DNA of 64,000 bases from the NCBI RefSeq assembly GCF_016864195.1, contig NZ_CP045202.1, positions 1,519,001 through 1,583,000 on the forward strand. The letters run 5' to 3'. Below are positions 50,114-59,006 of this stretch, one piece after another (position 1 is the stretch's first letter; every line of letters starts with the position of its first letter). This DNA comes from Dechloromonas sp. TW-R-39-2 (GTDB lineage: Bacteria; Pseudomonadota; Gammaproteobacteria; Burkholderiales; Rhodocyclaceae). Both the position numbers and the translations under genes were made by a program. A model generated the notes under the pieces. The model did not search any database and was not told the origin of the DNA. It worked only from the letters and a program-made list of their open reading frames with translations.

Positions 50114-51048
50114 GATTGCCGGTCTTTCTCGAAGGAGGTCAGTAATCCATCGAAAATATTGCTGGCCATGGCCAGAAGCCGATCGTCGTCGGGAATGGTG
50201 TCGCGCAAACCGGCCAGTACGCTTTCGATGCCGGCTGCTTCTGGCGGCTGTATGCCGCCCACGTCAAGAAAATGGACCAAGGCCCCCAGTCGTTGCAGGG
50301 CCGGTGTTTGCAGATCGAAGCTGGCCAGCAGCACTTCGAAGCTGACTCGGGCGCCGGCATGCGTGAACCGGGCACCGTCGAAATCGAAGCCCAGCGCCTC
50401 GGCCGGGCAATCCGCCGGTGTCGCCAGCCAGTGGATTTCGGCATGCGGGTCGATTTGCCGGCGGATCAACCAGGCGCAGGCCAGCCGGTCGACCCAGGGG
50501 CGTTGCCGCGTTGCCCAGAGCCGTCCCTGGTAATCCTGCCGATTCAAGCGGACGATGGCTTGATCGACCGGATGCGGTTCATCGGGCGACAAGGCCCGGG
50601 CTGTCCGCTGTTCGAGTTGGCGCAATGATTCGTCGACCTGTTTCTGGGCTTCGCCGGGGAAAAAATCAATCGCTGCCAGATGGACGAACGTCTTGCGCAG
50701 TTTGCGCGCCTGCTTCTGGATCTCGTTGGCTGAGTCTGCGTTCAGTCCGTCATCGGCCAGCGAAATGTCGCCCTGCAGGCTCGCAAAATCCGCGCTACGG
50801 TCGAAGAGCGCCACGAAATTCCCGTTGTCGGGTTCGTCAAGACGAGTCATCAGCGCGCTTCCTGCCGCCTCACGAATTTCAGCGGCCACGGTACTTAGCG
50901 TTGCCCGGCAATCTGGCCGCTCCGGCATCAGATAGACGCCATCCCGGAGAACCGCGGCACCGGAGGCCTTGAGGCTGCGCCAGGCGCGCATGCGTGCCGT
51001 CGCGTTTTCGGTGGGCAGGCTGGTGATCAGTGCAATCCATGTGTTCAT
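50110..51048 (-). CDS. chrB: chromate resistance regulator ChrB
   Basis: First gene of the chromate operon, 312 residues. ChrB is a chromate-responsive regulator with an N-terminal domain (MNTWIALITSLPTENATARM, LKASGAAVLRDGVYLMPERP) and a C-terminal domain (about 175-310) with RQRPWVDRLACAWLIRRQID. In Ortho-alpha/beta-Proteobacteria ChrB represses chrA until chromate is present. A 16-base palindrome at 51068-51083 in its promoter may be its operator. The ribosome site is weak. Confidence 0.94.
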   Translation of the reverse strand: MNTWIALITSLPTENATARMRAWRSLKASGAAVLRDGVYLMPERPDCRATLSTVAAEIREAAGSALMTRLDEPDNGNFVALFDRSADFASLQGDISLADDGLNADSANEIQKQARKLRKTFVHLAAIDFFPGEAQKQVDESLRQLEQRTARALSPDEPHPVDQAIVRLNRQDYQGRLWATRQRPWVDRLACAWLIRRQIDPHAEIHWLATPADCPAEALGFDFDGARFTHAGARVSFEVLLASFDLQTPALQRLGALVHFLDVGGIQPPEAAGIESVLAGLRDTIPDDDRLLAMASNIFDGLLTSFEKDRQS

Positions 51049-51067
51049 GGAAGCTAGTTTAATAAAA

Positions 51068-51083
51068 TGTAGATTATTCTACA
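51068..51083 (-). promoter_or_regulatory. putative ChrB operator/promoter of the chromate operon
   Basis: Perfect palindrome TGTAGA-TTAT-TCTACA (51068-51083) in an AT-rich stretch (51055-51105) between chrB and pbpC. It starts 20 bases before the chrB ATG, a good place for autorepression. TATAAA-like elements around 51097-51102 on the minus strand could belong to the promoter, but no clear -35/-10 pair is assigned. Confidence 0.6.
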
Positions 51084-51120
51084 AATTTGTTCATATTTTA
51101 TATTGGTCGATACGGCAGCT

Positions 51121-53376
51121 TCAGCGACGGCTGCGCAGGGCCCGGACTTCGAAGGTGACGCTGTCGATGAGGGTGTTCTGGGCGTCGCGCAGGGTCAGCC
51201 GGTGCTTGCCGGGTTGCGGTAGCCAGTGTTTGAGGCGGTCGGCCGGGCCGAGCGGTTGTGCATCGAGTTGCCAGCGCCAGTTGTTGCCTGCCGGGGCCGA
51301 CAGACGGAGCGGGATGCGCTGGTGCTGCGGCGGAATATCCGGGTCGAGCGCGATGATGCTGCCCTCGGCCGGGTAGGCGATACGGGCCAGTGCGCGGTTG
51401 TCGGCCGCACGGATCAGGCTACTTTCGGTGCCGGCCATGAACCACTCCTCGCGTGCCGGTTCGCGCGGCGGCTCAAAGCGGATATGGCGACTGAGCACGC
51501 CGGGCGGTGGCGATGGCGGGCGGCTGTCGATTTTTGAACGGCCGTGCCGGGCATCGCCGCGATGCAGCCAGTCCATCACCTCGCGCCAGACTGGCGCCGC
51601 GCCGCTGACGCCGGAAACATCGTGCATCGGGCTCCCGCCGGCATTGCCGACCCAGACGGCGACGGTGTAGCGGCGTGACCAGCCGGCGCACCAGTTATCG
51701 CGCATGTCCTTGCTGGTGCCGGTCTTGGCGGCTGTCCAGTAGGGCGTTGCCAGCCACGATTCCAGCCCGAAAGTGCCGGCCCGGGCGCTGCGGTCGGACA
51801 GGATGTGGCCGATCAAAAAACTGCTGGCCGGGCTGTAGACCGCGCGAACCGGCGTGTTGAACACGCCGCTGCACCCTTCGCGCTGGCAGGGGGGCGGGCT
51901 GGTTGTCTTGCCCGGCGTGGTGCGCAGCGGCCCCCACTGGCCGGCATTGGCCAGCGTGCGGTAGGCATTGGCCAGCATCAACAAGGAAATATCGGCCGAG
52001 CCGAGCGCCAGGCTGTAGCCGTACCAGTCGCCACTCTCCTTCAGGCTGGCGAAGCCGGTTTGCTTGAGTCGCTGATGAAAACGTTCCGGCCCGAGGCGGA
52101 CCAGCGTTTTGACCGCCGGAACGTTGAGCGAACCGCCCAGTGCCCGGCGGACCGAGATCCAGCCTTTGTAATCAGGCTCGTAGTTTTGCGGGGCGTAGAG
52201 GCCGTTGCCGGCATCGAGCGTCAGCGGCGCATCTTCAAGCAGCGAGGCCGGGGTCAGGTTGCGGCGTTCGAAAGCCAGGGCGTAGAGAAACGGTTTCAGC
52301 GTCGAGCCGGCCTGGCGCAGCGCCGTGACCCCATCCACCTCGGCGGCCCCGGAGAGATCACCGCTTGACCCGACCCAGGCGAGAATTTCACCGCTGGCGT
52401 TGTCGAGTACCAGTACGGCGCCATCTTCCACATTTTGCCGGCGCAGTGCCGCGAGGTGGCGGCGCAGGGCATCGCCGGCAAATTGCTGCAAATCGGCATC
52501 AAGGCTTGAGCGAATTTGCTCGCCGGGCTGCTTGAGCAGTTTGCGGGCGAGATGGGGCGCACTTTGCGGCAGTTCGCTGCGGTCGACCTCGGTGGCGCGG
52601 AGATTTCCGCTCAGCGCCTGCGTGGCAAAACCGTCGAGTCCCTCGCATTCCCCGGCCCGGTTCATTTCCTTGAGCAGATTGCAGGCGCGTTTGACGACCA
52701 GTGCCGGCGCTGCGTTCGGCGAGCGGAGCAGGGCGGCGGCCAGGGCTGCTTCGCGTTCGTCGAGGCCGTGCGGCCATTTGCCGAATAGTTGGCGGCTCAT
52801 GGCGCCGACCCCAACCAGTTCGCCGCGGAAGCTGACCAGGTTGAGATAAGCCTCGGCAATCTGCTGTTTGCGCCAGAAACCTTCCAGGCGCAGTGCTGCG
52901 GTCGACTGGCTGATTTTGCCCAAAAAGCTGCGTCGACCGCGCCGTTGGCCATCTTCGTCGAGCAGCCCGGCCAGTTGCATGGTCAGCGTGCTGGCGCCGC
53001 GTGTCCGGCCGCCCCAGAAGTTGGTCCACGCCGCCTTGCCGGCCGCCTGCCAGTCGATCCCGTCGTGCTCCATGAAGCGTTTGTCTTCGGAAACAATCAC
53101 CGCGCGGAGCAGGGCCGGCGAGATTTCCTTGAGGGGCGTCCAGTCCAGGCGGCGAACCGATTTATCGAGCCGCAAGCGGTGCAGCGGCTGGCCGTCGCGG
53201 GCCAGCAAAGTGGCATCGGACGTTCGGTAGCCGGCCTTGACCTCGGCAAAACCGGGCAGGGCCAGCGCTGGCAGCGGCAGAGCCAAGAGCAGCGCCAGCC
53301 GCAGGGGAAGCGCACGCTGCCCGGACAAGATCGGCCGGGCCGGCGGGCGCACGTCTTGTCCGTTGAATGCCGGCAC
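51121..53376 (-). CDS. pbpC: penicillin-binding protein 1C
   Basis: Bifunctional peptidoglycan synthase of class A, 751 residues from a GTG at 53376. A signal-anchor helix lies at about 24-40. The transglycosylase domain (about 75-245) has Glu97 in VSEDKRFMEHDG and TRGASTLTMQLAGLL. The transpeptidase domain has Ser358 in GSTLK and KTGT (551-554), and a C-terminal BiPBP_C domain lies at about 660-746. The start is uncertain: an earlier in-frame reading lies antisense to the FAD gene and is rejected; another GTG occurs eight codons later. In many bacteria pbpC neighbours an alpha-2-macroglobulin gene, present here at 59920-64000. Confidence 0.93.
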   Translation of the reverse strand: MPAFNGQDVRPPARPILSGQRALPLRLALLLALPLPALALPGFAEVKAGYRTSDATLLARDGQPLHRLRLDKSVRRLDWTPLKEISPALLRAVIVSEDKRFMEHDGIDWQAAGKAAWTNFWGGRTRGASTLTMQLAGLLDEDGQRRGRRSFLGKISQSTAALRLEGFWRKQQIAEAYLNLVSFRGELVGVGAMSRQLFGKWPHGLDEREAALAAALLRSPNAAPALVVKRACNLLKEMNRAGECEGLDGFATQALSGNLRATEVDRSELPQSAPHLARKLLKQPGEQIRSSLDADLQQFAGDALRRHLAALRRQNVEDGAVLVLDNASGEILAWVGSSGDLSGAAEVDGVTALRQAGSTLKPFLYALAFERRNLTPASLLEDAPLTLDAGNGLYAPQNYEPDYKGWISVRRALGGSLNVPAVKTLVRLGPERFHQRLKQTGFASLKESGDWYGYSLALGSADISLLMLANAYRTLANAGQWGPLRTTPGKTTSPPPCQREGCSGVFNTPVRAVYSPASSFLIGHILSDRSARAGTFGLESWLATPYWTAAKTGTSKDMRDNWCAGWSRRYTVAVWVGNAGGSPMHDVSGVSGAAPVWREVMDWLHRGDARHGRSKIDSRPPSPPPGVLSRHIRFEPPREPAREEWFMAGTESSLIRAADNRALARIAYPAEGSIIALDPDIPPQHQRIPLRLSAPAGNNWRWQLDAQPLGPADRLKHWLPQPGKHRLTLRDAQNTLIDSVTFEVRALRSRR

Positions 53377-53399
53377 CCGAGGCAGGCCTGTCCGGGGTC

Positions 53400-55037
53400 T
53401 TAGCCGGCGGATTTCTGGCCGACGATGCTCAAGGCCACCTGTTCGGCCACCTTGATGCCGTCGACCGCGGCAGACAGGATGCCGCCGGCGTAACCGGCAC
53501 CTTCGCCGGCCGGGTAGAGACCGCGTGTGTTCAGACTCTGGCATTCGGCATTGCGCGTGATGCGGATCGGCGACGAGGTGCGTGTCTCGACGCCGGTCAA
53601 TACCGCATCGGCCATCGCGAAACCGCGAATCTGTTTGTCGAAGGCCGGGATCGCCTCGCGCAGCGCTTCGATCACGTAAGGCGGCACGCAACTCGCCAGA
53701 TCGGTCATATGCACGCCCGGCTGGTAGGACGGATCGACCTCGCCCAGCGCGGTCGACGGCTGGCCAGCCAGGAAATCGCCGATCCGCTGGGCCGGCGCGG
53801 CATAGCTGCTGCCACCGGCAACGAAGGCGGCCGATTCCCACTGACGCTGGAAGTCGATGCCGGCCAGCGGATTGGTCTTGAAGTCGCCGGGAAAATCCTC
53901 GGGATTGACGTTCACCACCAGCGCCGCGTTGGCATTGCGCTCGGCGCGCGAATACTGGCTCATGCCGTTGGTCACGACGCGGCCTTCTTCGGACGTTGCC
54001 GCGACCACCTGGCCACCCGGACACATGCAGAAACTGTAGGCCGAACGGCCGTTGGCGCAGTGATGGACCAGCTTGTAGTCGGCCGCGCCGAGCAGTTCGT
54101 TGCCGGCATTCGGGCCGAAACGCGCCTTGTCGATCAGGGCCTGCGGGTGTTCGACGCGGAAACCGATCGAGAAGGGCTTGGCTTCGATATAAACGCCCTG
54201 GTCGTGCAGCATCTGGAAAGTGTCGCGGGCGCTGTGGCCGATCGCCAGCACGACATGCTGGCTGGCAATTGTTTCGCCGCCGGCCAGTTCGACGCCCTCG
54301 ACCTGACCGTTCTCGATGATGACGCGGTCGACCTTGCTGCCGAAGCGGATTTCACCGCCCAGTTCGGTAATCGTCGTGCGCATCGCCTCGACCATCTTGA
54401 CCAGCCGGAAGGTGCCGATGTGCGGTTTGCTGACGTAGATGATCTCTTCCGGCGCGCCGGCCTTGACGAACTCTTCCAGCACCTTGCGGCCGTGGTGCTG
54501 CGGGTCCTTGATCTGGCTGTAGAGCTTGCCATCCGAGAAAGTGCCGGCACCGCCTTCGCCGAACTGGACGTTCGATTCCGGATTCAGCTTGTTATTGCGC
54601 CACAGGCCCCAGGTGTCCTTGGTCCGCTCGCGCACGGCCTTGCCGCGTTCGAGAATGATCGGGCGGAAGCCCATCTGGGCCAGGATCAGCCCGGCCAGCA
54701 GGCCGCAGGGGCCGGTACCGATGACGACCGGACGGCTCTGCAGATTGGCCGGCGCCTGGGTGACGAATTTGTAGCGCGTGTCCGGTGTCGGGCCGATGTG
54801 GGCGTCGTTATTGGCCGCCTTGAGGCGCTTGACGACGGCGGCTTCATCCTTCAGTTCGACATCGAGCGTGAACACGAAAAAAATGTTGCTGCGCTTGCGG
54901 GCATCGTAACCACGGCGGAAAACCGTGAAATTCAGCAGGTCGACCGGGGCAATGGCCAGGCGTTCGACGATGGCGTCACGCAGATCGTCGTCGGTGTATT
55001 TCTTGAGCGGGAGCTTGATCTCTGTCAGGCGCAGCAT
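53400..55037 (-). CDS. FAD-dependent dehydrogenase (COG2509-like)
   Basis: A 545-residue flavoprotein of a widespread uncharacterised family. After an N-terminal domain (about 1-95, with LPLKKYTDDDLRDAIVERLA) comes a FAD-binding fold with VVIGTGPCGLLAGLILAQMG. Other conserved segments are NNKLNPESNVQFGEGGAGTF, GRSAYSFCMCPGGQVVAATS and NTRGLYPAGEGAGYAGGILS. Electron acceptor and substrate are unknown. It is divergent from an MFS gene and directly upstream of pbpC (23 bases), possibly co-transcribed. Confidence 0.88.
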   Translation of the reverse strand: MLRLTEIKLPLKKYTDDDLRDAIVERLAIAPVDLLNFTVFRRGYDARKRSNIFFVFTLDVELKDEAAVVKRLKAANNDAHIGPTPDTRYKFVTQAPANLQSRPVVIGTGPCGLLAGLILAQMGFRPIILERGKAVRERTKDTWGLWRNNKLNPESNVQFGEGGAGTFSDGKLYSQIKDPQHHGRKVLEEFVKAGAPEEIIYVSKPHIGTFRLVKMVEAMRTTITELGGEIRFGSKVDRVIIENGQVEGVELAGGETIASQHVVLAIGHSARDTFQMLHDQGVYIEAKPFSIGFRVEHPQALIDKARFGPNAGNELLGAADYKLVHHCANGRSAYSFCMCPGGQVVAATSEEGRVVTNGMSQYSRAERNANAALVVNVNPEDFPGDFKTNPLAGIDFQRQWESAAFVAGGSSYAAPAQRIGDFLAGQPSTALGEVDPSYQPGVHMTDLASCVPPYVIEALREAIPAFDKQIRGFAMADAVLTGVETRTSSPIRITRNAECQSLNTRGLYPAGEGAGYAGGILSAAVDGIKVAEQVALSIVGQKSAG

Positions 55038-55125
55038 GGTGTCTATCCGTGGGGGCGCTTAATGGGGGGCGTATTTTAACCCGCCCCATCGCTTCGGGCG
55101 CAGCCCGGTTTGTTATGCTTCGCCG

Positions 55126-56352
55126 ATGACCCGTCCCACACTGACCGAACTGTTTGCCCAGCGGCAATTCATGTTTTTCTGGCTGGCCCGTTTGGCTGGT
55201 GTTTTGGCCCAGCAAATGCTGATGGTTGCACTGGCCTGGCAGATGTACGACATCACCGGAAGCGCCTGGGATCTCGGTCTGGTCGGGCTGTTCCAGTTTG
55301 TTCCCGCCCTGCTGCTGACCTTGCCGGCCGGCCATCTGGTAGACCGCTGGCGGCGCGGCCGGATTTTTGCTGCGTGCATGCTGGCGCAGGCCTCGGTGGC
55401 TTTGTTGCTGGTCGGCGGTACGCAAGGCGGATTCCTGTCGCGCGAGCTGATTTTGCTGCTTTCCGTCGTGCTCGGCGCGGCGCGTGCCTTCCAGATGCCG
55501 ACCCAGCAGGCGTTGATTCCGATGCTGGTTCCGGTGCACCTGCTCGAGCGTGCCGTGACGCTTGGCTCGACCGGCATGCAGGCTGCCGTTATCTGCGGCC
55601 CGGCGTTGGGTGGTTTGTTGTATGTCGGCGGGGCAACGGTGGTTTATGCCGCATCGGCCGGCTTGTTGATGCTTGCTTTCAGCTTGATGTTCGGTGTGCA
55701 TGAAGCGCACCAGCCATCGACTGAACCACCCGGTTTGCGCAGCATCCTGGCCGGCGTCGAGTTTGTCTGGAACCACAAGCTGCTGCTCGGTGCCACCTCG
55801 CTCGACCTGTTTGCCGTGCTGCTTGGCGGGGCGACGGCGCTGCTGCCGATTTTTGCCCGCGACATCCTGCATGTCGGGCCGGAAGGTTTGGGCCTGTTGC
55901 GCGCCGCCCCGGCGGTCGGGGCCTTGCTCATGTCGCTGGCCTTGCTGCGCTGGCCGATTCAGCGCCGGGTCGGTCGCTGGCTGTTTGGCTCGGTCGGCAT
56001 ATTCGGGCTGGCGACGGTGGTTTTCGGCCTGTCGAATTCCTTCTGGCTGTCGCTCGGCGCGCTGGTGCTTAGCGGAGCGGCCGATAACATCAGCGTCGTG
56101 ATGCGCCTGACGCTGGTTCAACTGGAAACGCCGAATGAAATTCGCGGTCGGGTTTCCGCCGTCAATTCGATTTTCATCGGTGCATCCAACCAGCTTGGCG
56201 AATTCGAGTCGGGAGCCACTGCGGCCTTGTTCGGTGCCGTTGGTTCGGTGGTTTTCGGCGGCGTCGGCACCTTGCTGGTGGCGGCTGGCTGGATCAGGTT
56301 GTTTCCCGAGTTGGCCGGGCGTGACCGGATGGTTGCCGGGCGCTCAGCTTAG
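55126..56352 (+). CDS. MFS exporter (EntS/enterobactin-exporter-like family)
   Basis: A 408-residue 12-helix major facilitator protein. It begins TLTELFAQRQFMFFWLARLA, followed by GVLAQQMLMVALAWQMYDIT and the loop PAGHLVDRWRRGRIFAACML. NAVNSIFIGASNQLGEFESG, in the C-terminal half, is typical of this MFS_3 family (transmembrane secretion effector). Substrate unknown. The last nine bases overlap the convergent DUF1415 gene. Confidence 0.88.
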   Translation: MTRPTLTELFAQRQFMFFWLARLAGVLAQQMLMVALAWQMYDITGSAWDLGLVGLFQFVPALLLTLPAGHLVDRWRRGRIFAACMLAQASVALLLVGGTQGGFLSRELILLLSVVLGAARAFQMPTQQALIPMLVPVHLLERAVTLGSTGMQAAVICGPALGGLLYVGGATVVYAASAGLLMLAFSLMFGVHEAHQPSTEPPGLRSILAGVEFVWNHKLLLGATSLDLFAVLLGGATALLPIFARDILHVGPEGLGLLRAAPAVGALLMSLALLRWPIQRRVGRWLFGSVGIFGLATVVFGLSNSFWLSLGALVLSGAADNISVVMRLTLVQLETPNEIRGRVSAVNSIFIGASNQLGEFESGATAALFGAVGSVVFGGVGTLLVAAGWIRLFPELAGRDRMVAGRSA

Positions 56353-56916
56353 CCAGAGTTTTTTCCAGCCGGCGTGGCCGAGCCGTTCCATGGTTTCGAT
56401 ATTGCGTTCGAAAATGTCTGCCGCATCGGGAAAGGCGGCCACGGCCCGGTCGATGCTGCTTTCGCGCAGAAGATGCAGGGTCGGGTAGGGCGAGCGGTTG
56501 GTGAAATTGGCGATGTCGTCCGGTTCGCTGCCGGAGAACTCGTACTGCGGGTGCAGGCTGGCGATCTGGAAAACACCGTCGTAGCCAAGGTTGCGGTTGA
56601 GTGCATCGACCTCGGCGAGAAAAAAGTGATAGTCGAGAAAATCGGTCATCGCCAGCGGGTGGATCAGCAGCGTGGTATCCAGTTCGGCCGGATCGGTTTC
56701 GGCCAGGCGGGTCAATTCGCGCTCCAGCTCGGCGAGCAGTTCGTCAGCCGTGCTTGCTGCGGTCAACGCGTACCGAACCTGCTTTTTGACGAAGACGCTT
56801 TTGGCGAACGGACAGAGATTCAGCCCGATGACAGCGCGTTCCAGCCAGGTTTTTGTTTCGTCGATGACTTGCTCGGCGGCGGTGGTATCGGTGTAGGGCG
56901 TCAGGGTCTGGGGCAT
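56344..56916 (-). CDS. DUF1415 protein
   Basis: A 190-residue cytosolic protein of the DUF1415 family, function unknown. Conserved parts are TKTWLERAVIGLNLCPFAKS at the start (with a cysteine), a DYHFFLAEVDALNRNLGYDG segment, FQIASLHPQYEFSGSEPDDI and NRSPYPTLHLLRESSIDRAV. Its 3' end overlaps that of the MFS gene by nine bases. Confidence 0.92.
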   Translation of the reverse strand: MPQTLTPYTDTTAAEQVIDETKTWLERAVIGLNLCPFAKSVFVKKQVRYALTAASTADELLAELERELTRLAETDPAELDTTLLIHPLAMTDFLDYHFFLAEVDALNRNLGYDGVFQIASLHPQYEFSGSEPDDIANFTNRSPYPTLHLLRESSIDRAVAAFPDAADIFERNIETMERLGHAGWKKLWLS

Positions 56917-57025
56917 GAGTGTGTTCGCTGAGTCGGCGCGGAGCGCGCTGGATGGAAGAGTTTAACGTACCGGCCTGTCCGGCTCTGGGAGTTCAGATCG
57001 CTGCAGGCAGTGCGGTTTGTTGCGA

Positions 57026-58519
57026 TCAACGGCTCGTTTGCAGCCAATCTTGCAACAGCTGAACGCCCCAGGCGACGCCGAATCCGGTCTGGTCGGTGGC
57101 GATGGCGCCGAGGCCGTCGTCACAACTGGCGGCCGACAGATCGACGTGCAGCCAGGGGAGTTCGCCGACGAAACGCTTGAGGAAAAGTGCGGCGTGAATG
57201 TGGTCCGGTGCGTCGTCGTCGAGGCTGCACTGGCAGATGTCGGCCAGCGTACTGTCGAGGGCTTCCTCGTAGTCGTCGTCCATCGGGAAACAGGCGACGC
57301 GTTCGCCGCTGCGGCTGCCGGCTTGAACGGCGAGGCCGGCGAGTTCGTCGCTGCTGGCAAAGACGCCGGAATAGCGGCAGCCGAGGGCCTGGATCATGGT
57401 GTAGGTCAGCGTGCCGAAATCGACCATCAGATCGGGTTCGCTGCGCCCGGCCAGCGCCAGTGTGTCGGCCAGGACCATGCGGCCTTCGGCATCGGTATGC
57501 ACGATTTCGATGGTCGTTCCGTCGAGCGCCGTGACGACGTCGCCCTGGCGGCTGGCGCGCGGCGAGATATCGTTGCTGGCCAATGCCAGCCAGGCATCGA
57601 TGCGCAGCGGCAGGGCCAGCCTGGTGGCGGCAAGCAGGATGCCGAGGACGGTGGCCGAGCCGGCCATGTCTTCGTGCATGCCGATCATCGCCTCAGCCGA
57701 TTTGAGGTTGTGGCCGCCGGTATCGAAGCAAATTCCCTTGCCGACCAGGGCGATGTGGCCTTGCGGCTGCGGGGGGATGAAGGAAATGCGGACAATCGCC
57801 GCATCGTTGGCTTCGCTGCCCTGGGCAACCGAGACGAAGGCGCCGGCGCCCATGGCCCGCAAGCGGGAGAGATCGAATTCCTCGACTTGCCAGGCGTTTT
57901 CGTTGGCCAGCGTGGCGATCCGTGTCCGGTAGGCGCTGGGCGTCAGGCTGTTGGGCGGCAGCGCAATCAGGGTGCGCGCCAGCAGATTGCCTGCGGCCAG
58001 CGAGCGCGGGCGTTCGGGGAGTGGCTTGACGCCCCGGATGTTCAGTTGTTCGAGGCGACGCGGCGCATCCTTCTTTTTCTGGTTGGGCAGCGGCGTGCCG
58101 TTGGCCAGCGCGACATAGCCGGCGTGTTCCGCCATCCAGTCGGCATCGCCGGTTTTGCCGCAAATCAGCAGGTCGACCGCAGCAGGCTCTTCGTCGAGCA
58201 GAATCGCCATGCCATCGCACAGCAGGCTGTGGTTGGCGAAGGTCGATTGCTTGCGGTCGAGCATCAGCCAGACACGCAAGCCGCCTTCGGCCGAGTTGGC
58301 CATGACCGGTTCGTCGGCCAGTGCTTCGGGGTCGAGCCGGCGGCGGGCAAGGGTGGAGAGCAGCAGGGCGCGCTCGGGGCAGTCTTCGGGAAGGTCGGTG
58401 CTGGCCGGAAGTGCGATCAGAACGTGACTCATGGCCGCAAGTGCGGCGTGGTCGGGCAGTTCGAAACAAGTCTGCAGGCTGGCGAGCATGGCGTTTTCCG
58501 GGGCTGGGGGCGACGTCAT
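57026..58519 (-). CDS. M17-family leucyl aminopeptidase-like enzyme
   Basis: A 497-residue peptidase of the M17 family, which uses two metal ions to remove N-terminal residues. The metal-site segments are GKGICFDTGGHNLKSAEAMI (Lys/Asp ligands) and HTDAEGRMVLADTLALAG. The C-terminal half matches the peptidase fold; the N-terminal half (residues 1-170) is divergent, as in other family members. The ATG at 58519 is preferred to a TTG three codons earlier. Exact specificity is unknown; it may be PepB-like rather than PepA. Confidence 0.85.
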   Translation of the reverse strand: MTSPPAPENAMLASLQTCFELPDHAALAAMSHVLIALPASTDLPEDCPERALLLSTLARRRLDPEALADEPVMANSAEGGLRVWLMLDRKQSTFANHSLLCDGMAILLDEEPAAVDLLICGKTGDADWMAEHAGYVALANGTPLPNQKKKDAPRRLEQLNIRGVKPLPERPRSLAAGNLLARTLIALPPNSLTPSAYRTRIATLANENAWQVEEFDLSRLRAMGAGAFVSVAQGSEANDAAIVRISFIPPQPQGHIALVGKGICFDTGGHNLKSAEAMIGMHEDMAGSATVLGILLAATRLALPLRIDAWLALASNDISPRASRQGDVVTALDGTTIEIVHTDAEGRMVLADTLALAGRSEPDLMVDFGTLTYTMIQALGCRYSGVFASSDELAGLAVQAGSRSGERVACFPMDDDYEEALDSTLADICQCSLDDDAPDHIHAALFLKRFVGELPWLHVDLSAASCDDGLGAIATDQTGFGVAWGVQLLQDWLQTSR

Positions 58520-58598
58520 TATAGGCAAGGGGCGAGCGTGAATGTTTCGCAGGCCCTATTATTCGCACTTGTTCAGGTTTTTGTCACAAGGAAAGCGC

Positions 58599-58982
58599 GT
58601 GTTTTACATTGTCGAAAGCAGCAAGTCATTCTACGAAGCCACCTTCGATTTGCCGCCGGTCGTTCAGCGTCTGGGCTTTGTCATCCTGAATGTGCAGGAT
58701 ACGGGCGAGATGCTGCGCCGCAAGGAAATCGATCTGGACGAGGAATGCCAGGTTTTTGACGTGTGCAATTACCGCCAGATGGAAAAAATACTGGCCATCG
58801 ACATCCGGCTGGCACTGACCCTGCCTTGGCGGATTACGGTATTTACCGAAGACGGTGCGACCAAACTGGGGATAGTCCGGCCGGCGTCGCTTACCGAGCG
58901 TCTGGATGAAAACCCGGTTTTGGCCCGAGTGCTGGCCGAAGTCGAGGAAAAGCTGATCCAGATTGTGGACGAGACCCGCTAG
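58599..58982 (+). CDS. DUF302 domain protein
   Basis: A 127-residue protein of the DUF302 family, function unknown; members often bind or respond to lipid or metal stress. The GTG at 58599 is chosen: AAGGA lies six bases upstream and the family begins MFYIVESSKSF. It has RLGFVILNVQDTGEMLRRKE, DLDEECQVFDVCNYRQMEKI and ALTLPWRITVFTEDGATKLG. The cysteine in VFDVCN is a conserved family residue. It is divergent from the M17 peptidase gene. Confidence 0.9.
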   Translation: MFYIVESSKSFYEATFDLPPVVQRLGFVILNVQDTGEMLRRKEIDLDEECQVFDVCNYRQMEKILAIDIRLALTLPWRITVFTEDGATKLGIVRPASLTERLDENPVLARVLAEVEEKLIQIVDETR

Positions 58983-59006
58983 ACCGATGACCTTGGCCGG
59001 GACGTT

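Noticed and set aside
53377..54024. N-terminal extension of pbpC to 54024
   Set aside because: The extra 216 residues lie antisense-free but in another frame of the FAD dehydrogenase gene and are Arg-rich; PBP1C family length fits a start near 53376.
53367..55079. 570-codon plus-strand frame opposite the FAD dehydrogenase
   Set aside because: Antisense to a clear flavoprotein gene with Rossmann motif; composition is typical of a frame shadow.
57017..58759. 580-codon plus-strand frame opposite the M17 peptidase
   Set aside because: Antisense shadow of the M17 gene; no recognisable motif, and it runs into the DUF302 gene in another frame.
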